A stretch of DNA of 59,706 nucleotides from CAKRPJ01 sp934376955 (GCA_934376955.1 CAKRPJ010000012.1:1-59706), one strand, 5' to 3'; shown: positions 40,716 to 48,651, counted from the first letter of the stretch. Translations and numbers: made by a program. Notes: generated from the letters alone by a model not told the origin.

Positions 40716-41897
40716 ATGGGATTATTCGACAAAAAGTATTGTGATGTGTGTGGAGAGAAGATCGGCCTTCTTGGCAACCGTAAGCTCGAGGACGGAAATC
40801 TTTGTAAGAAATGTGCATCGAAGCTTTCCCCCTTTTTCTCGGAGAGAAAGTCCTCTACCGTAGAAGAAATCAAGAAGCAGCTGGCATACCGCGAGGATAA
40901 CCAGAGACAGCTCGCAAGCTTCAGGGCGACCCGGATCATGGGGGATAGGATGAAGGTAATGGTAGATGAGCTTGGAAAGCGATTTGTCATTACTTCTTCC
41001 AACGACATTCTTAAGGACAATCCGGATATTATCAATCTTTCTGATGTCATCTCCTGCGATCTGGATCTTAAGGTGGATGATAAGGAAATGAAGCAGAAGG
41101 ATTCTCAGGGGAAAGAGGTCAGCTACAATCCTCCGAGATATCTCTATTCCTACAATTTCTACATCGAAATCGCAGTAAACAGTCCGTGGTTCAGCCAGAT
41201 CCGTTTCCGCCTGAACTCAAGAGATATTGAGATCGTGGATGAATTTGTCGGCAACGGCATGGGCAGAGTGATGGGCAGCCGCCGCCAGAGCATGGTACAT
41301 CCGGAATACAATATGGACTATCGTAAATATCAGCAGATGGCAGATGAGATCGTGGCAGTTCTGACCGGTCAGCCGAGTGCAAGAGGGATCGCAGCGAACG
41401 TGATCAACAATATGGCAGATGGTCAGGGCTTTATGGATTCAATCGTGAATGGCATAGGTGCAGGCGTAGCCGGTGTAGGAATGATGGCCGGTCAGGGCGG
41501 AATGCAGAACATGGGCATGATGCAGGGAGGAATGCAGAATCCGGGCATGATGCAGGGAGGAATGCAGAATCCGGGCATGATGCAGGGAGGAATGCAGAAC
41601 ATGAGTATGATGCAGGGCGGAATGCAGAATCCGGGCATGATGCAGGGCGGAATGCAGAATCCGGGTATGGCGCAGGGCGGAATGCAGAATCCGGGTATGG
41701 CGCAGGGCGGAACATGGACTTGTTCCTGCGGTATGGTAAACACCGGAAGATTCTGCCAGAACTGTGGCTCCCCTCAGCCGATGGCCGTGCGCCGCTTCCG
41801 CTGTGATAAATGTGGCTGGGAACCGGCAGATCCGTCCAATCTCCCGAAATTCTGTCCACAGTGCGGAGATCCTATCGATGGAGCAGATTTAATATAA
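40716..41897 (+). CDS. DUF4428-like zinc-ribbon protein with Met/Gln/Gly repeats
   Basis: A 393-residue protein. The N-terminus is a DUF4428-type zinc finger (KKYCDVCGEKIG...NLCKKCASKL). A central domain (about 45-225) has no family I can name; a low-complexity region of seven decapeptides like GGMQNPGMMQ follows (about 261-330). Two more zinc ribbons end the protein (CSCGMVNTGRFCQNCG; CDKCGWEP...CPQCGDP). GAGGAGG lies before ATG 40716. No signal peptide is seen. It resembles bacterial zinc-ribbon/SHOCT-type envelope-stress proteins and leads a lipoprotein cluster, a parallel to the zinc-ribbon genes at 9.7 kb. Confidence 0.8.
   Translation: MGLFDKKYCDVCGEKIGLLGNRKLEDGNLCKKCASKLSPFFSERKSSTVEEIKKQLAYREDNQRQLASFRATRIMGDRMKVMVDELGKRFVITSSNDILKDNPDIINLSDVISCDLDLKVDDKEMKQKDSQGKEVSYNPPRYLYSYNFYIEIAVNSPWFSQIRFRLNSRDIEIVDEFVGNGMGRVMGSRRQSMVHPEYNMDYRKYQQMADEIVAVLTGQPSARGIAANVINNMADGQGFMDSIVNGIGAGVAGVGMMAGQGGMQNMGMMQGGMQNPGMMQGGMQNPGMMQGGMQNMSMMQGGMQNPGMMQGGMQNPGMAQGGMQNPGMAQGGTWTCSCGMVNTGRFCQNCGSPQPMAVRRFRCDKCGWEPADPSNLPKFCPQCGDPIDGADLI
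41496..41705 (+). repeat. Seven 30 bp in-frame tandem repeats
   Basis: Seven consecutive 30 bp units, consensus start GGMGGAATGCAGAAT and end ATGCAG, each coding for a Gly-Gly-Met-Gln-Asn-x-x-Met-x-Gln decapeptide. Units differ at only a few bases, so copy number probably changes by slippage or recombination without breaking the frame. Confidence 0.95.
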
Positions 41898-41933
41898 GCA
41901 GGCAGAACGAGTAAAGTTAAGGAGGAATGGATT

Positions 41934-43106
41934 ATGAAGAAGAAAAGAATTTTAGCAGTTATACTGGCAGCAGCAATGGCCTTTGGCATGACTGCATGTG
42001 GCGGAGATAAACCGGCAGAAACAACGAAGGCAGCGGAAACAGAAGCAAAGAAAGCAGAGGCAGAAACGACGAAGGCAGCGGAAACAACGAAAGCTGCCGA
42101 GACTACAGCTCCCACCGAGGCAGAGACGGAAGCGGAAGTGGCCAAGGTACCCGATAATGGAATTTTATTCCAGCTGACAAATCCGAAGATCCAGGCCCAG
42201 GCGAGCTTCTATCTTCCGAAGCTGGATTCAGAATGGGAGATAAAGCCTTTAAACGGTAAGGATCCGATCGATCCGATTCAGAGATATGAGTATAAAGCAA
42301 AGTTCCCCGATTATGCAGTAATTGTCGATGCACGCCTTGCCGCAACCACGGAGAAAAGGCTTGCCGTATATATGGAGAAGGGTGAAAAAGTGAAGGTGTC
42401 CGGTTATGATGCGGTATTTGTGGAGGAGGATCTCAGCTGGAACTACACCGTTGACATGGGACCTTACGCAGAGGGACTTGAGCTGTATATGACATTCAAG
42501 ATCTATAGCGGCAGTGATAGATTCAAGACGTATGACGAGGTTAAGGAAACAAGAGACATGCTGATCGAAACTCTGTCGGCAACCACGGATTACGAGGGCA
42601 AGGAAGACAGAAGCGGTCGTCTGTATCAGGGCAGCGGCCTTTGTTCCCTTCCGATGACCTTTGAGTATAACGGTCAGGAAGTTGAAGTTCAACAGGAGCT
42701 GAGAGACGCAAGTGTTTATGCACTGAATGCAGCGATTTATGAAGATGGCGATATTCCGCTGAAAATCAGCGCAACCATTGGCAATACCTGTAAGAGTACA
42801 TATATGGATGTGACCGATGGCTATGTTGACTGCACCATCGCAGGCTATCCGGGTAAATTACAACAGACGGAATATCCGAATTATGTGCAGAACTATGTAC
42901 GCCTGAAGGTAAATGACACAGTTTATGAGATGTATGCAATCACCAAAGTAGACAGTGATAAAATTACGGATACAGTTGCCCTGGCAGCTGCGATCAAGGC
43001 ATTTAAAGAAAACACAGATCCTTATTACGAGATGTCATTAAATCTTTTAGAGGCTATGGTATCGGCGGCTGAATTCAGAGATGCCGGTGAGGGTTGGATC
43101 AATTAA
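41934..43106 (+). CDS. Lipoprotein with Lys/Ala/Glu/Thr-rich linker
   Basis: A 390-residue exported lipoprotein with the signal peptide MKKKRILAVILAAAMAFGM and lipobox TAC at about residue 21-22. A repetitive AETTKAAETxA-type spacer (about 28-65) precedes the globular part. The rest shows no known domain to me. AAGGAGGAATGGATT precedes the ATG. It is the first of three lipoproteins behind the zinc-ribbon protein, 36 bases after it, so all four may share one transcript. Confidence 0.8.
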   Translation: MKKKRILAVILAAAMAFGMTACGGDKPAETTKAAETEAKKAEAETTKAAETTKAAETTAPTEAETEAEVAKVPDNGILFQLTNPKIQAQASFYLPKLDSEWEIKPLNGKDPIDPIQRYEYKAKFPDYAVIVDARLAATTEKRLAVYMEKGEKVKVSGYDAVFVEEDLSWNYTVDMGPYAEGLELYMTFKIYSGSDRFKTYDEVKETRDMLIETLSATTDYEGKEDRSGRLYQGSGLCSLPMTFEYNGQEVEVQQELRDASVYALNAAIYEDGDIPLKISATIGNTCKSTYMDVTDGYVDCTIAGYPGKLQQTEYPNYVQNYVRLKVNDTVYEMYAITKVDSDKITDTVALAAAIKAFKENTDPYYEMSLNLLEAMVSAAEFRDAGEGWIN

Positions 43107-43134
43107 GCAGTAACAGATAAGGGGGGATTGGAAC

Positions 43135-43638
43135 ATGAAGCGACCGCGCAAGCGTTGGCTCGGCCTGATCCTGGTCGGAGCGATGACTGTTGGAATCATA
43201 GCCTGTGCAAAGAAGGAGTCCGTGGCGCCTTCCGATCCCACTCTGATCGTTCTTGACGATTGTGAGATCCGATACAATGGTTCTGTAGTGATGCCGGATG
43301 TTAACCATAAGGCGGCTCTGGTAATGAGTCTGGAGTTTACCAATAACAGCAGCGAGGCGATATCGTATATCTGGGCGGTGTCAGAAAAAGCCTTTCAGGA
43401 TGGGATCGGTCTGGATCCGGCAACGGTTCCGGCCGATGAAGGCTCCTTTGAACCGATCACAAAGTCACAGCTGACCGAGATCCAGCCGGGAAAGACCATC
43501 GAGGTGCGATCTGCCTATATCTTGCCGGACAGTGAGGCGGATACGATAGAGATAGAGTTTTCCCAGCTGTCAGGAAAGAAAAAGGGCGAGCTGACGATCG
43601 AGCTTTCGGATATCGTCGATGAAACAACTACGAAATAG
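43135..43638 (+). CDS. DUF5067-like lipoprotein
   Basis: A 167-residue lipoprotein (lipobox IIAC near residue 23). The domain ILDDCEIRYNGSV...LVMSLEFTNNSSEAISYIW matches the DUF5067 / immunoglobulin-like type often found in clostridial surface lipoproteins, where a conserved hydrophobic plus Asn-rich strand pattern is seen. GGGGGG precedes the ATG. It sits between two other lipoproteins. Function unknown. Confidence 0.75.
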   Translation: MKRPRKRWLGLILVGAMTVGIIACAKKESVAPSDPTLIVLDDCEIRYNGSVVMPDVNHKAALVMSLEFTNNSSEAISYIWAVSEKAFQDGIGLDPATVPADEGSFEPITKSQLTEIQPGKTIEVRSAYILPDSEADTIEIEFSQLSGKKKGELTIELSDIVDETTTK

Positions 43639-43659
43639 AAAATGGAGGGAAGCCTGAAC

Positions 43660-44382
43660 ATGAATAACAGAAAAAAAGCAGGTCTGGCGATTCTTACCTT
43701 GATCGGTCTGTTTTGTTCCTCGCTTATGCTGACGGCCTGCAACGATAAAGAAGCAGAGGCGAAGCTTTCAGAGGCCATATATGTGGGAACCGGGGGTTAT
43801 GATCCGGCTAATGACGGAAAGCTCGTGATCGTGTGCGGAGAGCTGAAGCTTTTAGAGCCGGCGTATGATGATGAGCTTGGGATCACCATCGAGGCACCCC
43901 GCACGATGCGTTCCGCCCAGGTTCTGAAAAAGAAAGAGTGGAACGGCCCCATGACCGGAAAAAACATGGAGTGGAATTCCAAGTTTCAATATGGCGATTT
44001 TATCGGAAAAGCAGACGTGGGTGACTTTCATCTGGGCGATGACTTTATGCAGAATATCATGCTGAGATATGACGCCGACTATGATGAAGCGATGCTGGAG
44101 GAGGCCGGCTATGCGATCGTAAGAGATTTCCGCGGCAATACCACGGAGGAGGATAAAAATGCCTATCCCCATGTAGGTACAGCAAAAATGGGCCGCGGTG
44201 TCTATGAAGAAGGCGACCTTAGGTATGCCTACTCGGTTCCGGGACCGAAGCCGGGGGAGATGGTAACGATCGTCGGCATTCAGAATAAGGATACGATCAA
44301 CTACGCTGAGTTTACGGTCGAAAACATGATGTCCGGAGAGCTTGACCGGGAGACTGCGATCCGGAAAACAAGAAATCCGTAA
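43660..44382 (+). CDS. Lipoprotein resembling the TMEM43 family
   Basis: A 240-residue lipoprotein (lipobox LTAC near residue 27). The opening DPANDGKLVIVCGELKLLEP, followed by RSAQVLKKKEWNG and a W-rich turn, recalls the TMEM43/LUMA family, here without its membrane helices. The match is by eye and weak. ATG 43660 is chosen over an in-frame ATG 43642 because GGAGGG lies ten bases upstream. It is the last gene of the cluster. No enzymatic motif is seen. Confidence 0.65.
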   Translation: MNNRKKAGLAILTLIGLFCSSLMLTACNDKEAEAKLSEAIYVGTGGYDPANDGKLVIVCGELKLLEPAYDDELGITIEAPRTMRSAQVLKKKEWNGPMTGKNMEWNSKFQYGDFIGKADVGDFHLGDDFMQNIMLRYDADYDEAMLEEAGYAIVRDFRGNTTEEDKNAYPHVGTAKMGRGVYEEGDLRYAYSVPGPKPGEMVTIVGIQNKDTINYAEFTVENMMSGELDRETAIRKTRNP

Positions 44383-44463
44383 GGGATTTTTATAAGGCAC
44401 AGTCCGAATAGCCGGATAATGTCGACGAAACTGCGTCGAAGGGACAGAGGTTGTCCCTAATGA

Positions 44464-44589
44464 CAATCACTCGTGTCCGGAAGTCCCATTATACAGGATG
44501 GGAAGCTCATCGGTGCCGTGACTCACGTTCTGGTGAACGACCCGGCCAGAGGATATGGGATATTTATTGAAAATATGCTTTCGCATTGA
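44464..44589 (+). pseudogene. spoIVB: SpoIVB peptidase (S55) C-terminal remnant
   Basis: A 41-codon open stretch ends with GSPIIQDGKLIGAVTHVLVN and GYGIFIENMLSH, an excellent match to the C-terminus of SpoIVB, the sporulation signalling protease, including the SGSP active-serine motif. Stop codons lie immediately upstream in frame (TAA, TGA), and no N-terminal part is present. It is thus the tail of a lost gene. In Clostridia spoIVB usually lies next to spo0A; no spo0A follows here. Confidence 0.8.
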
Positions 44590-44622
44590 GAAATTTGAGA
44601 CGGGAAATAAGTAATGGATGGG

Positions 44623-44662
44623 TTGCAGTAACGATTTAACGATCGCTACTGCAACTTTTTTT
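44623..44662 (+). terminator. Terminator after the SpoIVB remnant
   Basis: TTGCAGTA...TACTGCAA with inner ACGAT/ATCG pairs, then seven T. Copy 2 of the dispersed element starts at the last T. Confidence 0.9.
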
Positions 44663-44824
44663 AACCGAATCAAGTAAGTCCCCTGCTTCAATTGCGAAAA
44701 GCAATAAGCAGTGGGTGGGGACTTGCTTGTATCAGGAGGAGTGCAAGCTCCTTCTGATAAACTGCGGAGCAGTTATTCGGTGTAGAGCGCGTAGCGAAGC
44801 GGATTGCGAATATCCGCTTGACTT
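44662..44824 (+). repeat. Dispersed structured element, full copy 2 (163 bp)
   Basis: Same length as copy 1 at 11782-11944; the differences are a single base in the ACTGC/GCAGT hairpin loop and a few in the linker before the last hairpin (TGTAGAGCGCG against TTATGAGCAAG). All predicted stems are preserved. Confidence 0.85.
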
Positions 44825-44866
44825 TAGACATCTGCCGCGGTGCTTCCGACATTGATCGAGTGGGTT

Positions 44867-45667
44867 TTACGGTCTCAGACCCATTCCGCCCTCGAGAGTG
44901 AGAGTTTCGCCGGAGAGATATTTGAAATCCGGGCTTGCCAGCTGGACACAGACGCGTCCGATCTCCAGCTCGGAATCAGCGAAATGTCCCATCGGAGGGA
45001 TCTTTACGTTTGCTTTAAAGGCTTCCGGATATGCCAGCTTAAACTGCTCCAGCTGAGCAGTCCAGGCTAACGGACATACAACATTGACATTGATGCCGTC
45101 GGGGCCCCATTCAGTCGCTGCCACACGGGAAAGACCGCGGATGCCTTCTTTTGCGGCTGCATAGGCACACTGCCCATAGCTACCGAACAGACCGGCTCCG
45201 GAGGCGAAGTTGATGACGCTGCCCTTTGACTCCTTCAGGTAAGGATAGCAGGCTTTCATATAGTAGAAGGTTGCATAGAGGCCGGAATAGACCGCCAGAT
45301 CAAACTGCTCTTTAGTATTTTCGGCAAGAGGAACACCGGATGCGGAGGCCTGTGCGTTGTTGATAAGCACCTGGATCCCGCCGAAGGTATCGACGGTCTG
45401 CTTTACTACGCGCCGGATCACAGCTTCGTTATCGGCACCGGCGCTTACATCTGCTTGTATAGGGAGAACCTTGATCCCATAGAGCGTTTCCAGTTCCTTT
45501 TTTGCTTCCTCCAGCTTTTTCACGTTCCGTCCGGTAATGACAAGATTTGCGCCTTCCTTTGCATAAGCGGTAGCAATTCCGTATCCGATCGAGCCACAGC
45601 TTCCATCCTTGAGTGCGGCGCGTCCGGCACCGGTAATGAGGACGGTTTTTTCAGTAAAAAATCCCAT
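44867..45667 (-). CDS. Short-chain dehydrogenase/reductase
   Basis: A 266-residue SDR oxidoreductase. The cofactor motif is ITGAGRAALKDGSCGSIGYG (an insert lengthens the usual TGxxxGxG loop), followed by LINNAQAS, a Ser-containing INFASGAG and the catalytic YAAAKEG. The C-terminus is rich in the usual substrate loop. It probably uses NAD(P)H on a small alcohol or ketone; the substrate is unknown. AAGGAGGGGCAA precedes the start. It stands alone, convergent with the element. Confidence 0.88.
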   Translation of the reverse strand: MGFFTEKTVLITGAGRAALKDGSCGSIGYGIATAYAKEGANLVITGRNVKKLEEAKKELETLYGIKVLPIQADVSAGADNEAVIRRVVKQTVDTFGGIQVLINNAQASASGVPLAENTKEQFDLAVYSGLYATFYYMKACYPYLKESKGSVINFASGAGLFGSYGQCAYAAAKEGIRGLSRVAATEWGPDGINVNVVCPLAWTAQLEQFKLAYPEAFKANVKIPPMGHFADSELEIGRVCVQLASPDFKYLSGETLTLEGGMGLRP

Positions 45668-45746
45668 ATTTGCCCCTCCTTAATTCTGCACACAAACTGT
45701 GCGATTATTTGTATATAGTAATATTCCCGGAAAGGAATGAGACTAT

Positions 45747-45765
45747 TCTCACGGACGTTCGACTT
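45747..45765 (-). repeat. 19 bp dispersed repeat, copy 3
   Basis: TCTCACGGACGTTCGACTT, identical to 15963-15981. It lies in the 238 bp gap between the SDR and NifX/FKBP genes. That gap also holds an AGGTC/GACCT palindrome (45851-45865) and the stretch ACAGTAGAATTTAC that recurs at 28700. Confidence 0.75.
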
Positions 45766-45905
45766 GAACGAGCAGAGAGAGTACGAGAGAGTACAGAGAT
45801 AAAAATTTAAGTGGAGAAATTTCCGTATTTATGATAAGCTGAATAGGATCAGGTCGTTAAGACCTAACAACAGTAGAATTTACGAGGTATCAGGGAGGAA
45901 GCAAA

Positions 45906-46748
45906 ATGAAGATTGCAGTAGCTTATGATAACGGAAACGTGTTCCAGCATTTTGGAAAATCAGAAATGTTTAAGATCTATGATGTAGAGGACGGACAGAT
46001 CGTATCCGGAGAGGTTATGGATTCCAACGGCGTAGGACATGAGGCTCTTGCAGGCCTTTTAGCAGAGCAGGGAGTTCGTGTTGTGATCTGCGGCGGAATG
46101 GGAGCCGGCGCTCAGGCTGCACTGGAGGAAGCCGGGATCGAGGCTGTTTCCGGAGCAGAGGGAAATGCAGACGAGGCAGTTGAGAAATACTTAAAGGGTG
46201 AGCTGGTTTCTGCCGGCATGAATTGCGATCATCACCATGAGGAAGAAGAAGGACATTCCTGCGGTGGCTGCGGAGGCGGCTGTGGCGGCTGCGGCGGCTG
46301 TGGCCCCCACATCGTACTGGAAGGAAAGAATGCAGGAAAGACCTGTAAGGTTCACTACAAGGGAACCTTCAATGACGGATCTCAGTTTGACTCCTCCTAT
46401 GACCGCGGAGAGCCCCTTGAGTTTATCTGCGGAGCAGGAATGATGATCAAGGGCTTTGATGCAGCTGTTGTTGACATGGAAGTGGGAGAGGTTAAAGAGA
46501 TCCATCTTATGCCGGAGGAGGCATACGGAATGCCGGATCCGAATGCAATCCTTACCTTTGAGATCGCCGAGCTTCAGGGCTCTGAGGATCTGACTGTAGG
46601 ACAGAGAGTATATCTTTCCAATTCAATGGGACAGCCGGTTCCGGTAACCGTAACCGCAAAGGACAGCAAAACGATCACCCTCGATGCCAACCATGAAATG
46701 GCAGGAAAGGAACTGAACTTTACGATCGAGCTTGTTGAGGCTGAATAA
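45906..46748 (+). CDS. NifX/NifB-type domain fused to FKBP (SlyD-like) isomerase
   Basis: A 280-residue fusion. Residues 1-100 form a dinitrogenase iron-molybdenum cofactor biosynthesis domain (VAYDNGNVFQHFGKSEMFKI, VVICGGMGAGAQAAL). A metal-binding linker follows (about 108-132) with a His/Glu cluster, then a Cys/Gly run (CGGCGGGCGGCGGCG). Residues about 135-280 are a SlyD-type FKBP isomerase (VHYKGTFNDGSQFDSSYDRG, GAGMMIKGFDAAV, LMPEEAYGMPDP). SlyD proteins are nickel-binding chaperones with metal-binding tails; here the metal-rich segment sits between domains. The likely role is metal-centre handling or folding of metalloproteins. Confidence 0.88.
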   Translation: MKIAVAYDNGNVFQHFGKSEMFKIYDVEDGQIVSGEVMDSNGVGHEALAGLLAEQGVRVVICGGMGAGAQAALEEAGIEAVSGAEGNADEAVEKYLKGELVSAGMNCDHHHEEEEGHSCGGCGGGCGGCGGCGPHIVLEGKNAGKTCKVHYKGTFNDGSQFDSSYDRGEPLEFICGAGMMIKGFDAAVVDMEVGEVKEIHLMPEEAYGMPDPNAILTFEIAELQGSEDLTVGQRVYLSNSMGQPVPVTVTAKDSKTITLDANHEMAGKELNFTIELVEAE

Positions 46749-47648
46749 TTACGGATAAATCTCATGAAACAGCCTTGCTAATGCCATAGCGGCCTTAGAG
46801 CGATAGCCGCCGACCGGATAGGCCAGATTGAGGTCTAAGCTCATTCCGTCCTTGCCGACGCAAAGATACTCGACATTCGGATCCGGAACGATGCAGGACT
46901 GATAGGTGAAGGTAAGTCCGATCCCGGCGCGGGCCATGGCGGCAGCGAAGGGGGCCGTGATGTTTGTATTTCGGGCAATGGGTTCTATGTGGAGGCGTTC
47001 AAACTCGGTGCGGGCGATATTTCCGAGGATCGTCCGAGGCGGGCCGAGGATAAATTCAAATTTTGCCGCGTCGGTCAAAGAAACCCACAGCCTTCCGTTC
47101 TCCTTCCGGTGAACATATCGGAAGACCGGGTGGTCCTTTGCAGCCACGATATAGATCTCATCCCGGGTCAGAAAGTCGATCTGCTTTTTCAGCCTTGTGC
47201 TGGGCAGAGCGATCAAAGCCATATCAAGAAGTCCTTCTAACAGCATGTCCTCTAAGGGCATGCTGTCTTTTTCTGTTATTTCCACATGGATATTCGGATA
47301 TCGTTCATGAAAACGCTTTAATACGGACGGGAGCAGGTAGGTGCCGCGGAAGGTGCTGATGCCGAGGTTGATCTGTCCGCCCTTCAATTCCTCAATATCC
47401 CAAAGCTCACACTTTGCCCGGTGATATTCCTGAAGGATCTGTCTGGCATGGGACAGAAACACGGAACCGGAGGCAGTCGGCCGCACTCCCCGGGCTGTCC
47501 TCATAAACAGAGTCGTGCCGAGCTCCGCTTCATATTGTAAAAGGAACTGGCTGAGGCTCGACTGGGCCATATACAGCTTTTCGGCTGCTTTTGAGATACT
47601 TCCTTCATCGGCGATAGTAACGATATATGTCATTTCCTTAAGATCCAT
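46749..47648 (-). CDS. LysR family transcription regulator
   Basis: A 299-residue LysR regulator. The N-terminal HTH (MTYIVTIADEGSISKAAEKL, MAQSSLSQFLLQYEAELG) is followed by a linker helix and an effector-binding domain like periplasmic binding proteins (GGQINLGISTFRGTYLLPSV). The gene ends directly at the stop of the convergent NifX/FKBP gene. It is divergent from the amidohydrolase / MatC-like / icd unit, so it probably controls that unit in response to a carboxylate. GGAGG precedes the start. Confidence 0.9.
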   Translation of the reverse strand: MDLKEMTYIVTIADEGSISKAAEKLYMAQSSLSQFLLQYEAELGTTLFMRTARGVRPTASGSVFLSHARQILQEYHRAKCELWDIEELKGGQINLGISTFRGTYLLPSVLKRFHERYPNIHVEITEKDSMPLEDMLLEGLLDMALIALPSTRLKKQIDFLTRDEIYIVAAKDHPVFRYVHRKENGRLWVSLTDAAKFEFILGPPRTILGNIARTEFERLHIEPIARNTNITAPFAAAMARAGIGLTFTYQSCIVPDPNVEYLCVGKDGMSLDLNLAYPVGGYRSKAAMALARLFHEIYP

Positions 47649-47698
47649 GGCCCATCCTCCTGTTAAGCTATCGGTTTTATCGATATGTACTATTCAAA

Positions 47699-47735
47699 AT
47701 TTTATACTTCTGCGATCACATAAATAGTATAAAAT
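47699..47735. promoter_or_regulatory. Inverted repeat in the LysR divergent promoter
   Basis: ATTTTATACT at 47699-47708 mirrors AGTATAAAAT at 47726-47735 with 17 bases between. It lies in the 118 bp intergenic region, overlapping the likely -10 of the downstream unit. A candidate LysR binding site or paired promoter element. Confidence 0.55.
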
Positions 47736-47766
47736 AAAAACAAAAAAAATCAATAGGAGGGGGAAA

Positions 47767-48630
47767 ATGAGCAAGGTATCAATGAAGGGCGTCATCGATA
47801 TGCATGTCCACACTAATCCGGATCTTCGTCTGCGCGCCTATGATGACTTTGAATTAATGGAAGCAGCTATCCGCGTGGGAGCAAGAGCGATCGTAATTAA
47901 GACCCATCAGGGAACTACGATGGATCGTGCTTATCTGTGCAACCGCCACAACAAGATCGTTCATGGAAATACAAATAATTTCACCATGTTCGGCAGCATT
48001 ACCTTAAACCGTGTCGTAGGAGGGATCAACCCGAAGGCAGTCGATACTGCGTTAAAGCTGGGAGCAAAGGTCGTATGGCTTCCGACACAGTCTGCAAGAA
48101 ATCATCTGGTAAAAAATAATCAGGATCCGTCCGGCTGCGTCGATGTTGTCCGCGACGGAAAGATCGTTCCGGAGTTAAAGGATGTACTTGAGCTTATCAA
48201 GGATCACAATGCCGTTCTTGGAACTGCCCATATCTCTCCACAAGAGGCCTTCGTGGTCGTTGAGGCAGCAAGAAATGCAGGAGTAAAGAATATCGTCATC
48301 ACCCATCCGGAGTGGTGGATCGTTGACATGAGCGCCGAGGATCAGCTCCGCATGGTCAAGGACTACGATGTGATCTTAGAGCGCTGCTATGCACAGAACA
48401 TGGGAGGCGGAAAGTATAAGAGCAATCTGCCCTCCAATCTGGAGATCATCAAGGAAGTAGGCTATAAAAATGTTATGGTGGACACCGATGGCGGTCAGAC
48501 AGAAAATCCCCACTGGGAGCTTGCCATGGAGGAATACATGCAGTATCTTGCCGATCACGGTATCCCGGAGGAACAGATTTACTACATGACAAGAACCATT
48601 CCGTCCCGCCTTTTAGGACTGGAAGAATAA
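47767..48630 (+). CDS. DUF6282-like amidohydrolase-fold protein
   Basis: A 287-residue TIM-barrel metallohydrolase-like protein. Metal-ligand motifs are DMHVHTNPD near the start, a Lys/His segment (VIKTHQGTT), NAVLGTAHIS, ITHPEWW and VDTDGG. This is the pattern of amidohydrolase / PHP-like enzymes, and matches a family I recall as DUF6282. The reaction is unknown, but lactonase or amide hydrolysis would fit. It starts a unit with a dicarboxylate carrier and isocitrate dehydrogenase, 21 bases before the carrier gene. Confidence 0.75.
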   Translation: MSKVSMKGVIDMHVHTNPDLRLRAYDDFELMEAAIRVGARAIVIKTHQGTTMDRAYLCNRHNKIVHGNTNNFTMFGSITLNRVVGGINPKAVDTALKLGAKVVWLPTQSARNHLVKNNQDPSGCVDVVRDGKIVPELKDVLELIKDHNAVLGTAHISPQEAFVVVEAARNAGVKNIVITHPEWWIVDMSAEDQLRMVKDYDVILERCYAQNMGGGKYKSNLPSNLEIIKEVGYKNVMVDTDGGQTENPHWELAMEEYMQYLADHGIPEEQIYYMTRTIPSRLLGLEE

Positions 48631-48651
48631 GACAATTGGAGGAATACTGAT

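Larger units (their letters stand above)
44383..44866. other. 484 bp gap: SpoIVB remnant, terminator, dispersed element
   Basis: No intact gene. It holds a GGGACA/TGTCCC hairpin (about 44440-44458) close to two TGTCGA-type motifs, the 3' remnant of spoIVB (44464-44589), a terminator (44623-44662) and full copy 2 of the dispersed element (44662-44824). An antisense frame here begins inside the element and is not credible. Confidence 0.75.

Noticed and set aside
41492..41743. CRISPR-like array at the 30 bp repeats
   Set aside because: Units are contiguous with no spacers and lie in frame in a protein gene.
44467..44691. Minus-strand frame beginning MKQGTYLIRL
   Set aside because: It starts inside the dispersed element and runs antisense to the SpoIVB remnant; the same opening appears before the TraX gene only because the element is there too.
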